The translations under genes and the position numbers were made by a program. A stretch of 35,262 nt of DNA from Aneurinibacillus sp. (lineage in GTDB: Bacteria > Bacillota > UBA5301 > DYFA01): the NCBI GenBank assembly GCA_020725425.1, contig DYFA01000024.1, forward strand, positions 1 to 35,262, written 5' to 3'. The notes under the pieces were generated by a model. It was not told where the DNA came from, ran no database searches, and worked only from the letters and a program-made list of their open reading frames with translations. Of this stretch, positions 25,419-34,000 are shown piece after piece. Numbering within the stretch: the stretch's first letter is position 1; every line of letters begins with the position of its first letter.

Positions 25419-26948
25419 TCAGCGGCGCCCGGAACCGTGAGGATAAATCGTGACCCGGCGGTTCGGCTCCTCCCCCACCGAGCGGGAGTGGAGCTGGTAT
25501 TTCTCGGCCAGCTCGTGCTGGAGGCGCCGGATAGCCGAGGATTGGGGCGCCAGCTCCACCGGCTGCAATGACTGGATTACCCGCTGGATCGCCTGTTCCG
25601 CCTCGGCCAGGGGGTTCATTCCCGGAGAGTCCACCAGCTCCTTGAGGAAGGACTCCATCTGGGCCATGGTGTTGCTGCGGATGACGTAGATCGGCAGCCC
25701 CCGTTCCTCCGCCATACGCAGTCTCTTCGGCATCTTGCGGTACTGTCCCTTTAAGGTCAGGATCAAATCGGCCTTTTCCGGTTCGTCAGCCAGGTGGACC
25801 GGCATGCGCAGCTCACTCACGACGCGGGCCAGCCGGTTGCGGCTGACGGCGTAAGGGAAGATTTTGACGATCCCCGCCTTCCTTTGCCCCGGCCGGGCGG
25901 GCGGGACCGCTTCCCGGGCGGCGAGCCGGCTTCCCGGCTCCGGGCGTTGGACCACCTCGATCGTGCCCTCGCTCGACCGCTCGCGGATCTCCGGGCGCGG
26001 CTCGATCCCCCGCAGGAGGTCGTCGACCACCGCCGCCACGTCGTGATGGATAGCGAACCGGTCCTTCTCCTGGATCTCCACCAGGATCTCGAAGGTCGGG
26101 GGCGCCTTGCGCTCCAGCACAGTCTTCTGCGTGCCGCGCCTTTTGGCCTCCTCGTCGCCGAGGGTCACGGCGTGGATGCCCCCGATGAGATCGGAGAGGG
26201 TGGGGTTGAGCACCAGGTTCTCCAGGGTGTTCCCGTGGGCTGTCCCGATGAGCTGGACTCCCCGCTCGGCGATGGTCCTGGCCGCCGCCGCCTCCGCCTC
26301 CGTCCCGATCTCGTCGATCACCACCACTTCCGGCATGTGGTTCTCCACCGCCTCGATCATGACGGCCGCCTGCTGATCCACCCGGGGCACCTGCATCCGG
26401 CGGGCGTGCCCTATGGCTGGGTGGGGGATGTCGCCGTCGCCGGCGATCTCGTTGGAGGTGTCGACGACGATGACTCTCTTCTGGAACTGGTCCGCCAGGA
26501 CCCGGGCCACCTCCCGGAGCATGGTCGTCTTGCCGACCCCCGGCCGCCCGAGGAAGAGGATCGACTTGCCCTTCTCCACCACGTCCCGGATGATGTCGAC
26601 GGTGCCGTACAGCGCCCGGCCGATCCGGCAGGTGGCGCCGATGATGTCGCCCTCCCGGTTGCGGATGGCGGAAATGCGGTGGAGGGTGGCCTCGATTCCC
26701 GCCCGGTTGTCCTGGCCGAACGTCCCGACCCTCCGGACGAGGTGCTCCAGGTCCTGCCGGGTTACCGGGTGGTCGGAGAGGTAGACGAACCGGTCCGGGT
26801 AGCGGGCCTCCGGCTGTCGGCCCAGATCCAGCACGATCTCGATCAGGGTGTCGGTCTCGGGCAGCGCCTTCACCGCCTCCGCCACCTTGGGCGGCAAGAC
26901 AGCCAGGAGTTGTTCCAGGTTGTCGGTGACCCGTCGTTGACCGGTCAT
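25419..26948 (-). CDS. AAA/PilT-like ATPase with R3H domain (Ycf45-like)
   Basis: This 509-residue protein starts at the ATG at 26948, with GGAGG eight bases ahead and the family-like opening RRVTDNLEQLLAVLPP; TTG/ATG starts at 26990-26993 overlapping the upstream stop are less likely. The ATPase core has Walker A FLGRPGVGKTT (about 132-142), VVDTSNEIAGDGD, Walker B VVVIDEIG (about 208-215) and QLIGTAHGNTLENL. After a linker comes a small domain (EKADLILTLKGQYRKMP) and then an R3H-type end (LQHELAEKYQLHSRS, EEPNRRVTIYP) that binds single-stranded nucleic acid. It is a relative of SpoIIIAA and of plastid Ycf45. The exact job is unknown. Confidence 0.85.
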   Translation of the reverse strand: MTGQRRVTDNLEQLLAVLPPKVAEAVKALPETDTLIEIVLDLGRQPEARYPDRFVYLSDHPVTRQDLEHLVRRVGTFGQDNRAGIEATLHRISAIRNREGDIIGATCRIGRALYGTVDIIRDVVEKGKSILFLGRPGVGKTTMLREVARVLADQFQKRVIVVDTSNEIAGDGDIPHPAIGHARRMQVPRVDQQAAVMIEAVENHMPEVVVIDEIGTEAEAAAARTIAERGVQLIGTAHGNTLENLVLNPTLSDLIGGIHAVTLGDEEAKRRGTQKTVLERKAPPTFEILVEIQEKDRFAIHHDVAAVVDDLLRGIEPRPEIRERSSEGTIEVVQRPEPGSRLAAREAVPPARPGQRKAGIVKIFPYAVSRNRLARVVSELRMPVHLADEPEKADLILTLKGQYRKMPKRLRMAEERGLPIYVIRSNTMAQMESFLKELVDSPGMNPLAEAEQAIQRVIQSLQPVELAPQSSAIRRLQHELAEKYQLHSRSVGEEPNRRVTIYPHGSGRR

Positions 26949-26989
26949 CCGCCTCGCCTCCGCTTCCACGTCGCTGATCACGCCTGGCA

Positions 26990-27424
26990 TCAATCCGGGG
27001 GAAGAAGCCAGGCTCCTCTAACCCGGCGCAAGCCCCGGGACTTCAGCGCCAGGAATTCCTCCCTCTCTTGTTCGAACCATGCCTCGCCCAGGAGCGGGAC
27101 CCCTTTATGATAGGCCTCCAGGGCTGTCACATGGCCCTCCCGCAACATGCGCCGGAACTCGTCCGGTGTGTAGCCCATCACTTCCAGCGGAACGCCGGGC
27201 GGGCGAAGCCTGGCCAGCACTTCCAGCCGGCTGAAGAAATCCGCCGGCAGAGCTGACCCGATCACGAGCAGATCCAGGTCGCTGCCCTCGCAGTAAGTCC
27301 CGTCAGCCGCAGATCCCACCAGGATGACGCACTCCGGCTCCAGTTTTTGCTGAACGGCCAGGCAGAAATCGGCCAGGCCGCTCCGCCAGGCCGCGGGCAG
27401 GTTCGGCCCGAAGCCGTCTTTCAT
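26990..27424 (-). CDS. MNT-type nucleotidyltransferase (antitoxin-like)
   Basis: This 144-residue protein starts at an ATG that overlaps the HEPN stop as ATGA (27421-27424). The minimal nucleotidyltransferase motif G-S-x10-D-x-D is present as VGSAADGTYCEGSDLDLLV (about 36-54). Family members paired with HEPN proteins neutralise them, in studied cases by adding AMP residues to the toxin. Tight coupling after the HEPN gene fits this. The C-terminal half (EFRRMLREGHVTALEAYHKGVPLLG, abridged: EFRRMLREGH, then YHKGVPLLG) is typical of the same group. An alternative is a stand-alone substrate nucleotidyltransferase. Confidence 0.82.
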   Translation of the reverse strand: MKDGFGPNLPAAWRSGLADFCLAVQQKLEPECVILVGSAADGTYCEGSDLDLLVIGSALPADFFSRLEVLARLRPPGVPLEVMGYTPDEFRRMLREGHVTALEAYHKGVPLLGEAWFEQEREEFLALKSRGLRRVRGAWLLPPD

Positions 27425-27813
27425 CCCTGAAGCTGAGTCTTGGCGAACTCCACCAGCTTCCTGGCGCAACTCAGCGCATCCTCCCCCATTGTCCGGGTGT
27501 AATGTCCGGAAGGCGTGCCGGAAGGGAGCGCGTCCGGATAACGTGACGGTATGTAGTGCAGGTCCAACTGACGGGCATCGTCCACTAGCGGGAGCGGGAC
27601 GGCGAGGCCGCGGGCCGCCACCCGGTCGAGCAGTTCGCTGACCGAATGTCCCCAGGGTGCCTCGTGAAGGAAGAACAGAAGCGCCTTCACGGCTTTCTCC
27701 GCTGCTTGCTGAGCATAGAAGGCGCAGGCATTGTACTTCATTCCCGTCAGCAGAACCTGTGCGGCTTCCAGGTCAGCCTCCGCTTCGGCCAGCCACGCTT
27801 CAGCCCGGCTCAC
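27421..27813 (-). CDS. HEPN-domain protein (toxin-like)
   Basis: This 130-residue all-helical HEPN protein has a first helix AEAWLAEAEADLEAAQVLL, then CAFYAQQAAEKAVKALL, HSVSELLDRV and LDLHYIPSRYPDALPSG, the last being a strong mark of this HEPN family. I see no clear R-x4-6-H ribonuclease motif, so a toxic RNase activity is not evident from sequence. The start is a GTG after a G-rich site (GGGGGCGG). An extended -10 promoter lies upstream. Its stop overlaps the start of the nucleotidyltransferase gene. Confidence 0.82.
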   Translation of the reverse strand: MSRAEAWLAEAEADLEAAQVLLTGMKYNACAFYAQQAAEKAVKALLFFLHEAPWGHSVSELLDRVAARGLAVPLPLVDDARQLDLHYIPSRYPDALPSGTPSGHYTRTMGEDALSCARKLVEFAKTQLQG

Positions 27814-27846
27814 GGCACCGCCCCCTTTCCCTCTTCTCTCATGCCA

Positions 27847-27855
27847 ATTATAGCA
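27847..27855 (-). promoter_or_regulatory. Extended -10 promoter before the HEPN gene
   Basis: The minus strand reads TGCTATAAT, an extended -10 (TGn plus perfect TATAAT), about 35 bases before the HEPN start, with no good -35 at 17 bases. The AT-rich patch stands out in GC-rich DNA. A bulged hairpin (27905-27924) without a T-run lies upstream, just past the metallophosphoesterase stop. Confidence 0.5.
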
Positions 27856-27933
27856 TAGCGTTGGACGGCAGCGGCGAAAAGCCGTTCGTGCGCCAGCCCT
27901 GAGGCCCGGCCGAAACGGTCCGGGGCGAAGTGC

Positions 27934-28656
27934 CTACCAATTGGACTCCCACCACCCGGCGTGGGGCAACTTCCGCTCCCTGGCGAGCGACAGCACTCTC
28001 TCCAAGTCGAACGGGACTTGACGCAGCTCCACGCTCGCCCGCCGGGGCCCGCAGGAAAGGATCGCGTACTCGGCCATGGGGCGGGGCTCACCGGAAGAAG
28101 TTGAGGGAAGCCCTACTGACCCAGGGTTTAGCAGAATCGCCTCGTTGAAGCGGCGGAACAACTGCCTATGCGTATGGCCACCGACCAGATACTCTTGGGT
28201 CCAGCCGCGGAACATCGGCTCCAGCTCGGCGTCCGGGGTAGTGGCTAGGATGGTGTCCCTCGCCGACCGGGGGGACCCGTGAAAGCAGAGCAAGGAGCGC
28301 CCGTGGTCGAGCTGCAGCACAGCCGTGGAGGGAAGCGCCGCCAGGTAGTCCCGGTCGGCAGGCGACAGCTGCTCCCTACACCAGAGGAAGATTTCCCCGA
28401 TCTGACGCATCGGTCCGTGCAGGCCCTTGACCTCGGCTTCCAGACCGGGCTCCAGTAAAGAGGCGTCCGTGTTGCCCCTGACCGTGATGCAGCCGAGCGC
28501 TTTCACTTGTTCGACGACTTCGTGGGGTGCAGGTCCTTTGGCTGCCAAGTCACCGAGGCAGACGGTCTGGTCGACGCCTTCCCGCGCAAGATCGGCAAGC
28601 ACGGCCTCCAGGGCCGTGAGGTTGCCGTGAATGTCCGCCAGCAACGCTACTCTCAT
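27934..28656 (-). CDS. Calcineurin-like metallophosphoesterase (YfcE/MJ0936-like)
   Basis: This 240-residue two-metal phosphoesterase has its ligand motifs in order: LADIHGN (about 6-12), GDLAAKGP (about 35-42), RGNTD (about 60-64), CFHGSP (about 123-128) and VGGHTHRQ (about 158-165), followed by LNPGSVGLP. The fit to the family is complete. Substrates of such proteins range from phosphodiesters to small phosphomonoesters, and none can be chosen here. The ATG has AAGGGGG eight bases ahead. It stands between the decarboxylase and the HEPN/nucleotidyltransferase pair. Confidence 0.9.
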   Translation of the reverse strand: MRVALLADIHGNLTALEAVLADLAREGVDQTVCLGDLAAKGPAPHEVVEQVKALGCITVRGNTDASLLEPGLEAEVKGLHGPMRQIGEIFLWCREQLSPADRDYLAALPSTAVLQLDHGRSLLCFHGSPRSARDTILATTPDAELEPMFRGWTQEYLVGGHTHRQLFRRFNEAILLNPGSVGLPSTSSGEPRPMAEYAILSCGPRRASVELRQVPFDLERVLSLARERKLPHAGWWESNW

Positions 28657-28701
28657 GTGGTCCGACCCCCTTGATCGGCTTACGCAATCCCGGCCGCCAG
28701 G

Positions 28702-30273
28702 TCACCCTTCGACCACTTCAACCCTGTCCTCTCCGGCCAGTCCGTCCACCCGCAGCCTGCCCGCGATGAGGCGTCCGAGCAGTTCCACGTGGGCCGCCGT
28801 GACCACCTCGCCCGGGGCGACCACCGGGATACCTGGCGGGTAGATCCCCACTGCCCTGGCCGCCACCCGGCCGGCGGCCTGTCCCAGGGGAACCGCCTCG
28901 GACGGCCGGAGCAGCGCCTCGCGGGGAGAGAGCGCCCGCTCCGGGGGAAGCGCCATCACCTCGCCGAGCAGGGCGGCCGTCTCCTCCGGCGGCGGCGCTC
29001 CCGTTGGGCGCCTGGCGGTCAGGCGGGCCCGGTCGGCCGGACGGCCCGCCGCCTTGGCCAGCGCCGCCAGGGCCGCCACCAGGGCGGAGGTGGTCTCGGG
29101 GGTGTCGGCCGGGCTCAGGAGGAAGAGCACGTTCAACGGGTCGGCCAGCTCGGCGCGGATCCCCCGCCAGCGAAGGAAGGCCTCGGCCTCCGGGCCGGAC
29201 AGCCCAAGGTCCCGCACCGAAACGGTGAGCTTCGCCGGGTCGAGGGCCACGTACCCCAGCCGGAGCGCCTCCGGCCCGTCCAGGCAGCGCAGCCCCGGAA
29301 GGGCGGCGATGGCCGCCCGGGTCTCCAGGGCCAGCCCGGCCAGGCGCCGGTAGGCTTCCTGCCCTTCGGCCGCCGCCCAGCGCCGGGTGGCGTCCAGGGA
29401 AGCGAGGAGGAGGAAGGAGGGGCTGGTGGTGGTGAGGGCAGACAGCGCCGCCTCGACCCGCGCCGGGTCGACCGCCGCCCGGCCCGTCGGCCGCTCGCCG
29501 GCCAAGTGAAGCCAAGCGCTCTGCACGAGCGACCCCAGGAGCTTATGGGGGCTCTGCACCACGGCGTCCGCTCCCAGCTCCAAAGCCGGGCGGGGGAGAG
29601 GGGTTTCGGGCGAACTGCAGCCGGGCAGGAAGGGGAGGTGGGGGCCGTGGGCCTCGTCCACTAGGAAGGGAATCGGCCCGGCAGCCGTCGGCTGGGCGTG
29701 CCTGGTGCCGCCCGTGAGGGCGTCCCGCCACCCGGCCAGGTCACAGGCGAGGCCGTAGTAGTCGGGATAGACCGCGAGGACCCCCTGTACTGCGGGGAAG
29801 CGCGGCGGGGAAGGCAGGCGGGGCGCCAAGGGAAGCCCCCAGAAGGGATCGATCGCCCCGGGAAGGTACACCGGCTCGGCGTCGGCCAGGGCCAGCGCCC
29901 CGAAGACCGACCGGTGGGCGTGGCGGGGCAGGAGCAACGAGCCCCCCGCGACTGTCGCCAGAAGGAGCGCCTGCAGACCCACGGTCGCCCCGTTGACCAG
30001 GAAGAAGCTCCTTCGGGCCCCGTATAGCCCGGCCAGGAGCTCCTCTGCCGCTTTGACAGCCGCGGCAGGCGCCACAGCGGTTTCCGGGGCGGCCGGCGAA
30101 GGCAGCGCCGGCGGGTCGATGTCCAGCGAGAGCGCCCCCTTGAGGAGGTCCCGCCACCGGGGGTCACCGGCGCGCCCCTTCTTGTGCCCGGGGGTATGGA
30201 AGACTTGTCCACCAGCTGTCGCTTGGCGCAGGACGGCCTCCAGAAAAGGCGCCGACCGCTGTCCCCGCCCCAC
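28702..30273 (-). CDS. Orn/Lys/Arg decarboxylase family protein (YaaO-like)
   Basis: The product has 523 residues if started at the GTG at 30271-30273, which has GGGGGAG five bases ahead; a longer frame to 30354 would overlap the gin gene. It is a fold-type I PLP enzyme with FHTPGHKKGR (about 25-34), FLVNGATVGLQ, VDEAHGPHLPF (cofactor aspartate about 206) and QSPHKLLGSLVQ (PLP lysine about 244). The C-terminal domain ends RAVGIYPPGIPVVAPGE. This matches arginine/lysine/ornithine decarboxylases that make polyamine precursors. In Bacillus the homologue yaaO stands next to tmk, as here except for an insertion of three genes and the R3H gene. Substrate not decided. Confidence 0.88.
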   Translation of the reverse strand: MGRGQRSAPFLEAVLRQATAGGQVFHTPGHKKGRAGDPRWRDLLKGALSLDIDPPALPSPAAPETAVAPAAAVKAAEELLAGLYGARRSFFLVNGATVGLQALLLATVAGGSLLLPRHAHRSVFGALALADAEPVYLPGAIDPFWGLPLAPRLPSPPRFPAVQGVLAVYPDYYGLACDLAGWRDALTGGTRHAQPTAAGPIPFLVDEAHGPHLPFLPGCSSPETPLPRPALELGADAVVQSPHKLLGSLVQSAWLHLAGERPTGRAAVDPARVEAALSALTTTSPSFLLLASLDATRRWAAAEGQEAYRRLAGLALETRAAIAALPGLRCLDGPEALRLGYVALDPAKLTVSVRDLGLSGPEAEAFLRWRGIRAELADPLNVLFLLSPADTPETTSALVAALAALAKAAGRPADRARLTARRPTGAPPPEETAALLGEVMALPPERALSPREALLRPSEAVPLGQAAGRVAARAVGIYPPGIPVVAPGEVVTAAHVELLGRLIAGRLRVDGLAGEDRVEVVEG

Positions 30274-30304
30274 GGCGTCTCCCCCTTCGCCGTCCCCGCC
30301 GGGC

Positions 30305-30502
30305 TTACCGGAACTCCGGCCAGACTTTCCGCAATCCGGCGACGAAGTGGTCATACTCGGGGTCGTTCACCCCCGTGGTCAGAAGGCGCTCTTCGCACGC
30401 CCGGCAGAGGAAAACCCGGCGGATGACGGTTCCCCGCACCCGGTACCGGCCGCAGGCCAGGCACCGGCGTTTGACCGAACGGCCCTTCGTTCCGCCCGCC
30501 AT
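30305..30502 (-). CDS. csfB: Gin/CsfB-family anti-sigma factor (zinc protein)
   Basis: This 65-residue protein has two CxxC pairs, C14-x2-C17 and C33-x2-C36 (CLACG and CRACE), that would bind zinc. They are followed by LLTTGVNDPEYDHFVAGLRKVW, here read as TTGVNDPEYD then AGLRKVW, which matches the C-terminal helix of Gin/CsfB. In Bacillus this protein holds back sigma-G (and sigma-E) during sporulation, and its gene is in the same neighbourhood (csfB-xpaC-yaaN-yaaO-tmk). The ATG has GGGGGGAG four bases ahead. It supports a spore-forming lineage. Confidence 0.85.
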   Translation of the reverse strand: MAGGTKGRSVKRRCLACGRYRVRGTVIRRVFLCRACEERLLTTGVNDPEYDHFVAGLRKVWPEFR

Positions 30503-30594
30503 CGCGCTCCCCCCTGCCGGTCCGGCCCTCCCCGGCCGCCCCGGTCACTCCTGTCGTCGGGCCGTACCAGAGTATGCGGCGCGCCCTTTTCCGG

Positions 30595-32529
30595 TCAGCT
30601 TCCGGGACTGCCCCCCGGCGGCTCGGCCAGCGCCGGCCCGGCAATGCGCACCTCCGCCACCCGCCGGGTCCAGCGCATCCGGTCGCAATACTCCAGCAGA
30701 GGGATGGCGAACTTGCGGCTCAGGCCCAGTCTATCCTTGAACGCTGGCGGCTCGAGCGTCTTCTCCGCGGCGAAGTAGTCCCGCAGGACCTCCCTCACCC
30801 GGCCCAGAGCCTCGGGGCTGAAGTACAGCTCCTCCGAGACCTTGACCAGCCGCCCCTCTTTGACCAGCCGGGCGGAAAGCTCTTCCGCCATGCCCGGCGC
30901 GAGCCCCCAACGCTCTTGAAGTTCGCCGAGGGTCGGCGGGGTCACCCCGCCCTCCGCAATGGCCTTTTCGATCGCCTTCAGCCGCCGCTCCTGCTCGGCG
31001 GAGACCGCCGGGTCGTGGCCGGCCAGCGCGACCTCGCGGCCCGCCGCCTTCACCTGCCCCGCCCCCTGCCAGGTTTCCAGGAGCAGCCCGAACTCCTTGC
31101 TCTCCCACCGCGGCGCCACCCGGCTGCGGAGCTCCTCCTTCGGCATGCCGGGGCGCAGAGGAAACCGCTCGTGGAACTCGGCCAGCGCCTCCTTGGCCGC
31201 GGCGGTCACGGCTTTAAAGGCCTGGGCGTCGAGATAGTGGCCCTCCCCCAGCGCCGCGGCGGTCCCGGCGCGGCAGGCCTTCTCCAGCTCGGCCTGAGTC
31301 CGGCCCGGGTCGAGCATGGCCGTCCGGGCGAGGCGCTCCACCGTCAGCGGGCGGCCGCCGCTCCGGGCCAGCGCCAGCGCCACGAGGTCCGCCGGGTCGC
31401 CGCGCTCCTCCCGGGCCAGCTCCACCACCGTAACGGCCCGCATCCGCCGGTGGCGCGGCGGGTGGGCGTCGATGATCCGGCCGCCGCCCAGCGTCCGGGC
31501 GGGGGAGTAGGACCGCACCACGAACAGGTCATCCCGGACTGCCACAAGCGGCTCCGCGAGATGGAGCTGGGCCCAGGCCGACTCCCCCGGCTGGACCTCG
31601 TCCCGGTCGAGGAACCTCACCCGGGCCAGGACCTCGCTCGTCCCGACGTGCAGCCGCACCTGGTCCCCGTGAGCCACCCCGCGCGGGGCGCGCTCCAGGA
31701 TGGCCAGCTTCACATCTAGCAGGCGGGTCGGGGTCAGTTCCCCCGGCGCCGTGACGACCTCGCCCCGGGCGATTTCCTCCTTCTCCACGCCGCCCAGGTT
31801 CAGCGCCACCCGCTGCCCGGCCTCGGCCGCCTCCACCGGCGACCCGTGCACCTGCACCTGGCGCACCCGGGCTGCCTTCCCCGAGGGCAGGATGGCGACG
31901 GCGTCCCCCGGCCGGATCTTCCCGCCCCACAGCGTGCCGGTGACGACGGTCCCGTGTCCCTGGAGGGCGAAGACCCGGTCGATCGGCAGCCGCAGGACGG
32001 CGGACTTCGCCCGGTACTTCTCAGCGGTCAACTCGTCGATCAGAGCGACGAGGCGGTCCACCCCCTCCCCCGTGGCGGCCGAGACCGGGGTGATCGGCGC
32101 CTCCGCCAGAGCGGTCCCCTTGACCTTCTCCCGGATCTCCTCTGACACCAGCTCCCGCCACTCCGGTTCCACCAGGTCGATCTTATTCAGGACGATGATT
32201 CCCCGCTGGACCTGCAAAAGAGTGAGGATGTCGAGATGCTCGACGGTCTGGGGCATGACCCCCTCGTCGGCCGCCACGACGAGCAGCACCAGGTCGATCC
32301 CGGCCGCTCCCGCCAGCATGTGGTGGATGAACCGCTCGTGCCCCGGAACGTCGACGATCGCCGCCTGTCGCCCGCTGGGAAGCTTGAAGGGCGCGAACCC
32401 CAGTTCGATGGTGAGGCCCCGCTCCTGCTCCTCCTTGAGCCGGTCGGTGTTGACGCCCGTCAGCCGCTTGACCAGCGTGGTCTTGCCGTGGTCCACGTGC
32501 CCCGCCGTGCCGATCACTACGTGCCGCAT
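30595..32529 (-). CDS. selB: Selenocysteine-specific elongation factor SelB
   Basis: The protein has 644 residues. The GTPase domain shows [13 protein letters not shown] (G1, about 8-20), GLTIELGF (switch I), [12 protein letters not shown] (G3), LNKIDLVE (G4) and a VSA G5 motif. Beta-barrel domains follow ([15 protein letters not shown]), and the C-terminal half has four winged-helix-like repeats ending with [20 protein letters not shown], which bind the SECIS RNA hairpin. It delivers Sec-tRNA to UGA codons. The gene begins 4 bases after selA, and an internal GGAGG at the end of selA serves as its ribosome site. It is the last of selD-selA-selB. Confidence 0.96.
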   Translation of the reverse strand: MRHVVIGTAGHVDHGKTTLVKRLTGVNTDRLKEEQERGLTIELGFAPFKLPSGRQAAIVDVPGHERFIHHMLAGAAGIDLVLLVVAADEGVMPQTVEHLDILTLLQVQRGIIVLNKIDLVEPEWRELVSEEIREKVKGTALAEAPITPVSAATGEGVDRLVALIDELTAEKYRAKSAVLRLPIDRVFALQGHGTVVTGTLWGGKIRPGDAVAILPSGKAARVRQVQVHGSPVEAAEAGQRVALNLGGVEKEEIARGEVVTAPGELTPTRLLDVKLAILERAPRGVAHGDQVRLHVGTSEVLARVRFLDRDEVQPGESAWAQLHLAEPLVAVRDDLFVVRSYSPARTLGGGRIIDAHPPRHRRMRAVTVVELAREERGDPADLVALALARSGGRPLTVERLARTAMLDPGRTQAELEKACRAGTAAALGEGHYLDAQAFKAVTAAAKEALAEFHERFPLRPGMPKEELRSRVAPRWESKEFGLLLETWQGAGQVKAAGREVALAGHDPAVSAEQERRLKAIEKAIAEGGVTPPTLGELQERWGLAPGMAEELSARLVKEGRLVKVSEELYFSPEALGRVREVLRDYFAAEKTLEPPAFKDRLGLSRKFAIPLLEYCDRMRWTRRVAEVRIAGPALAEPPGGSPGS

Positions 32530-32533
32530 GGCT

Positions 32534-33931
32534 CTACTGCCTCCAGGCCGCCAGGGCGGCCAGGATCAGGTCCTCCTCGCCGGGCAGGACGGTGCGCAGG
32601 TTGAGGAGGAGCCGGCCCTGGGCGACATGGGCGATCACCGGCGGGTCGGCTGACCGCAGCCGGGCCAGGCACTCCTCGAGTGACCCCACTTCCGGTCCGG
32701 GGGTAATCCCCACCGCCCAGCTCGGCACTTCTGCCCCCGGGAGCGATCCGCCCCCGGCTTCCGTCGGGTCGGGCACCACCTCGACCCCGGCTCGCTGGCC
32801 CAGGACCTCCCGGGCCCGGGCCGCCAGGCGCTCCGCCGCTTCCTTGACTTCCTCCGCCGGCCGGGTCAGCATGGCCAGGGTCGGCACCTCCCGCAGCGCC
32901 AGCTCCGGGTTGCGGTAGAGCCGCAACGTCGCTTCGAGCGCCGCCAGGGTCAGCTTGTCGACCCGCAGCGCCCGCATCAGCGGGTTCCGGGCCAGGCGCC
33001 CGACCAGCTCCGCCCGCCCGACGATGACTCCCGCCTGCGCCGCCCCGAGCAGCTTGTCGCCGGAGAAGGTGACCAGGTCCGCCCCGGCCGCCACGCTCTG
33101 CTGCACCGCCGGCTCGGCCGGCAGCCCATAGCGGCTCAGGTCCACCAGAACTCCGCTTCCCAGGTCCTCGACGACCGGCAGGCCCCGTTTCCGTCCCAGA
33201 CTCACCAGCTCGGCCAGCGGGACCTCCGCGGTAAACCCGATCACCCGGAAGTTGCTGGTGTGGACCTTCAGGAGGAGCGCCGTCTCCGCCGTGATCGCCC
33301 GCTCGTAGTCGGCCAGCCGGGTCTTGTTGGTCGTCCCCACCTCGACGAGGCGCGCCCCGCTCCGCGCCAGGACCTCGGGGATGCGGAAGGCGCCGCCGAT
33401 CTCCACGAGCTGCCCCCGGGAGACGATGACCTCCTTCCCGGAGGCCAGGGTATCCAGGATGAGAAGGACCGCCGCGGCGTTGTTATTCACCACGAGGCCC
33501 GCCTCGGCGCCGGTGATCTCGGAAAGCAGGCCCGCCACGTGGGCGTGGCGCGAGCCCCGTTCCCCGGTGCGCAAGTCGAATTCCAGGTTGCTGTAGCCCT
33601 CGCCGACCTCCGCCAGCAACTGGCGGGCCGCCCGGGCCAGCACCGCCCGTCCCAGGTTGGTATGGAGGATGATGCCGGTAGCGTTGACCACCCGGCGCAG
33701 ATTGCGGGCGCTCAGCCGGCTTTCCAGGCGGCTCAGGAGCAACTCGTCCCAGGCCTCCAAGCTTCCGGGAGGCTTCCCGCCAGCCGCCACCTTCTCCCGC
33801 TCCTCGGCGGCGAGCTCCCGCAGGGCGAGGACCACTTCCTCCCGCGACCAGCGTTCCGCCGCCGCCCGGGCCGCCGGCCGCTCCAGGAGCCGGTTCATCG
33901 CCGGGATCCGGGTGAGCCCGTCGTCCTCCAT
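32534..33931 (-). CDS. selA: L-seryl-tRNA(Sec) selenium transferase SelA
   Basis: This 465-residue PLP enzyme turns seryl-tRNA(Sec) into selenocysteyl-tRNA(Sec) using selenophosphate. The start is the ATG at 33931 with GGGGGAGGAG ahead, and it matches the family opening ([14 protein letters not shown]). Key stretches are [70 protein letters not shown], and the PLP lysine at about Lys293 in [13 protein letters not shown]; the GG-P usual after the lysine has become GAA. The gene is 69 bases after selD. Confidence 0.95.
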   Translation of the reverse strand: MEDDGLTRIPAMNRLLERPAARAAAERWSREEVVLALRELAAEEREKVAAGGKPPGSLEAWDELLLSRLESRLSARNLRRVVNATGIILHTNLGRAVLARAARQLLAEVGEGYSNLEFDLRTGERGSRHAHVAGLLSEITGAEAGLVVNNNAAAVLLILDTLASGKEVIVSRGQLVEIGGAFRIPEVLARSGARLVEVGTTNKTRLADYERAITAETALLLKVHTSNFRVIGFTAEVPLAELVSLGRKRGLPVVEDLGSGVLVDLSRYGLPAEPAVQQSVAAGADLVTFSGDKLLGAAQAGVIVGRAELVGRLARNPLMRALRVDKLTLAALEATLRLYRNPELALREVPTLAMLTRPAEEVKEAAERLAARAREVLGQRAGVEVVPDPTEAGGGSLPGAEVPSWAVGITPGPEVGSLEECLARLRSADPPVIAHVAQGRLLLNLRTVLPGEEDLILAALAAWRQ

Positions 33932-33980
33932 CCGCCACACTCCTCCCCCGGCGGCGCCCTGCCGTCGGGCCTCGCTTCCC

Positions 33981-34000
33981 GGGCGCCGCAAAAGGCGCCC
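33981..34000 (-). other. Hairpin between selD and selA
   Basis: A perfect 7-bp stem GGGCGCC / GGCGCCC (33981-33987, 33994-34000) with a 6-base loop starts directly after the selD stop. No T-run follows, so it is not a classical terminator; it could protect or weakly attenuate the message. Confidence 0.5.

Noticed and set aside
30503-30594. A sigma-F or sigma-G promoter for the Gin gene
   Set aside because: GCATA is present on the minus strand at the right distance from the gene, but no matching -10 follows at 14-16 bases.
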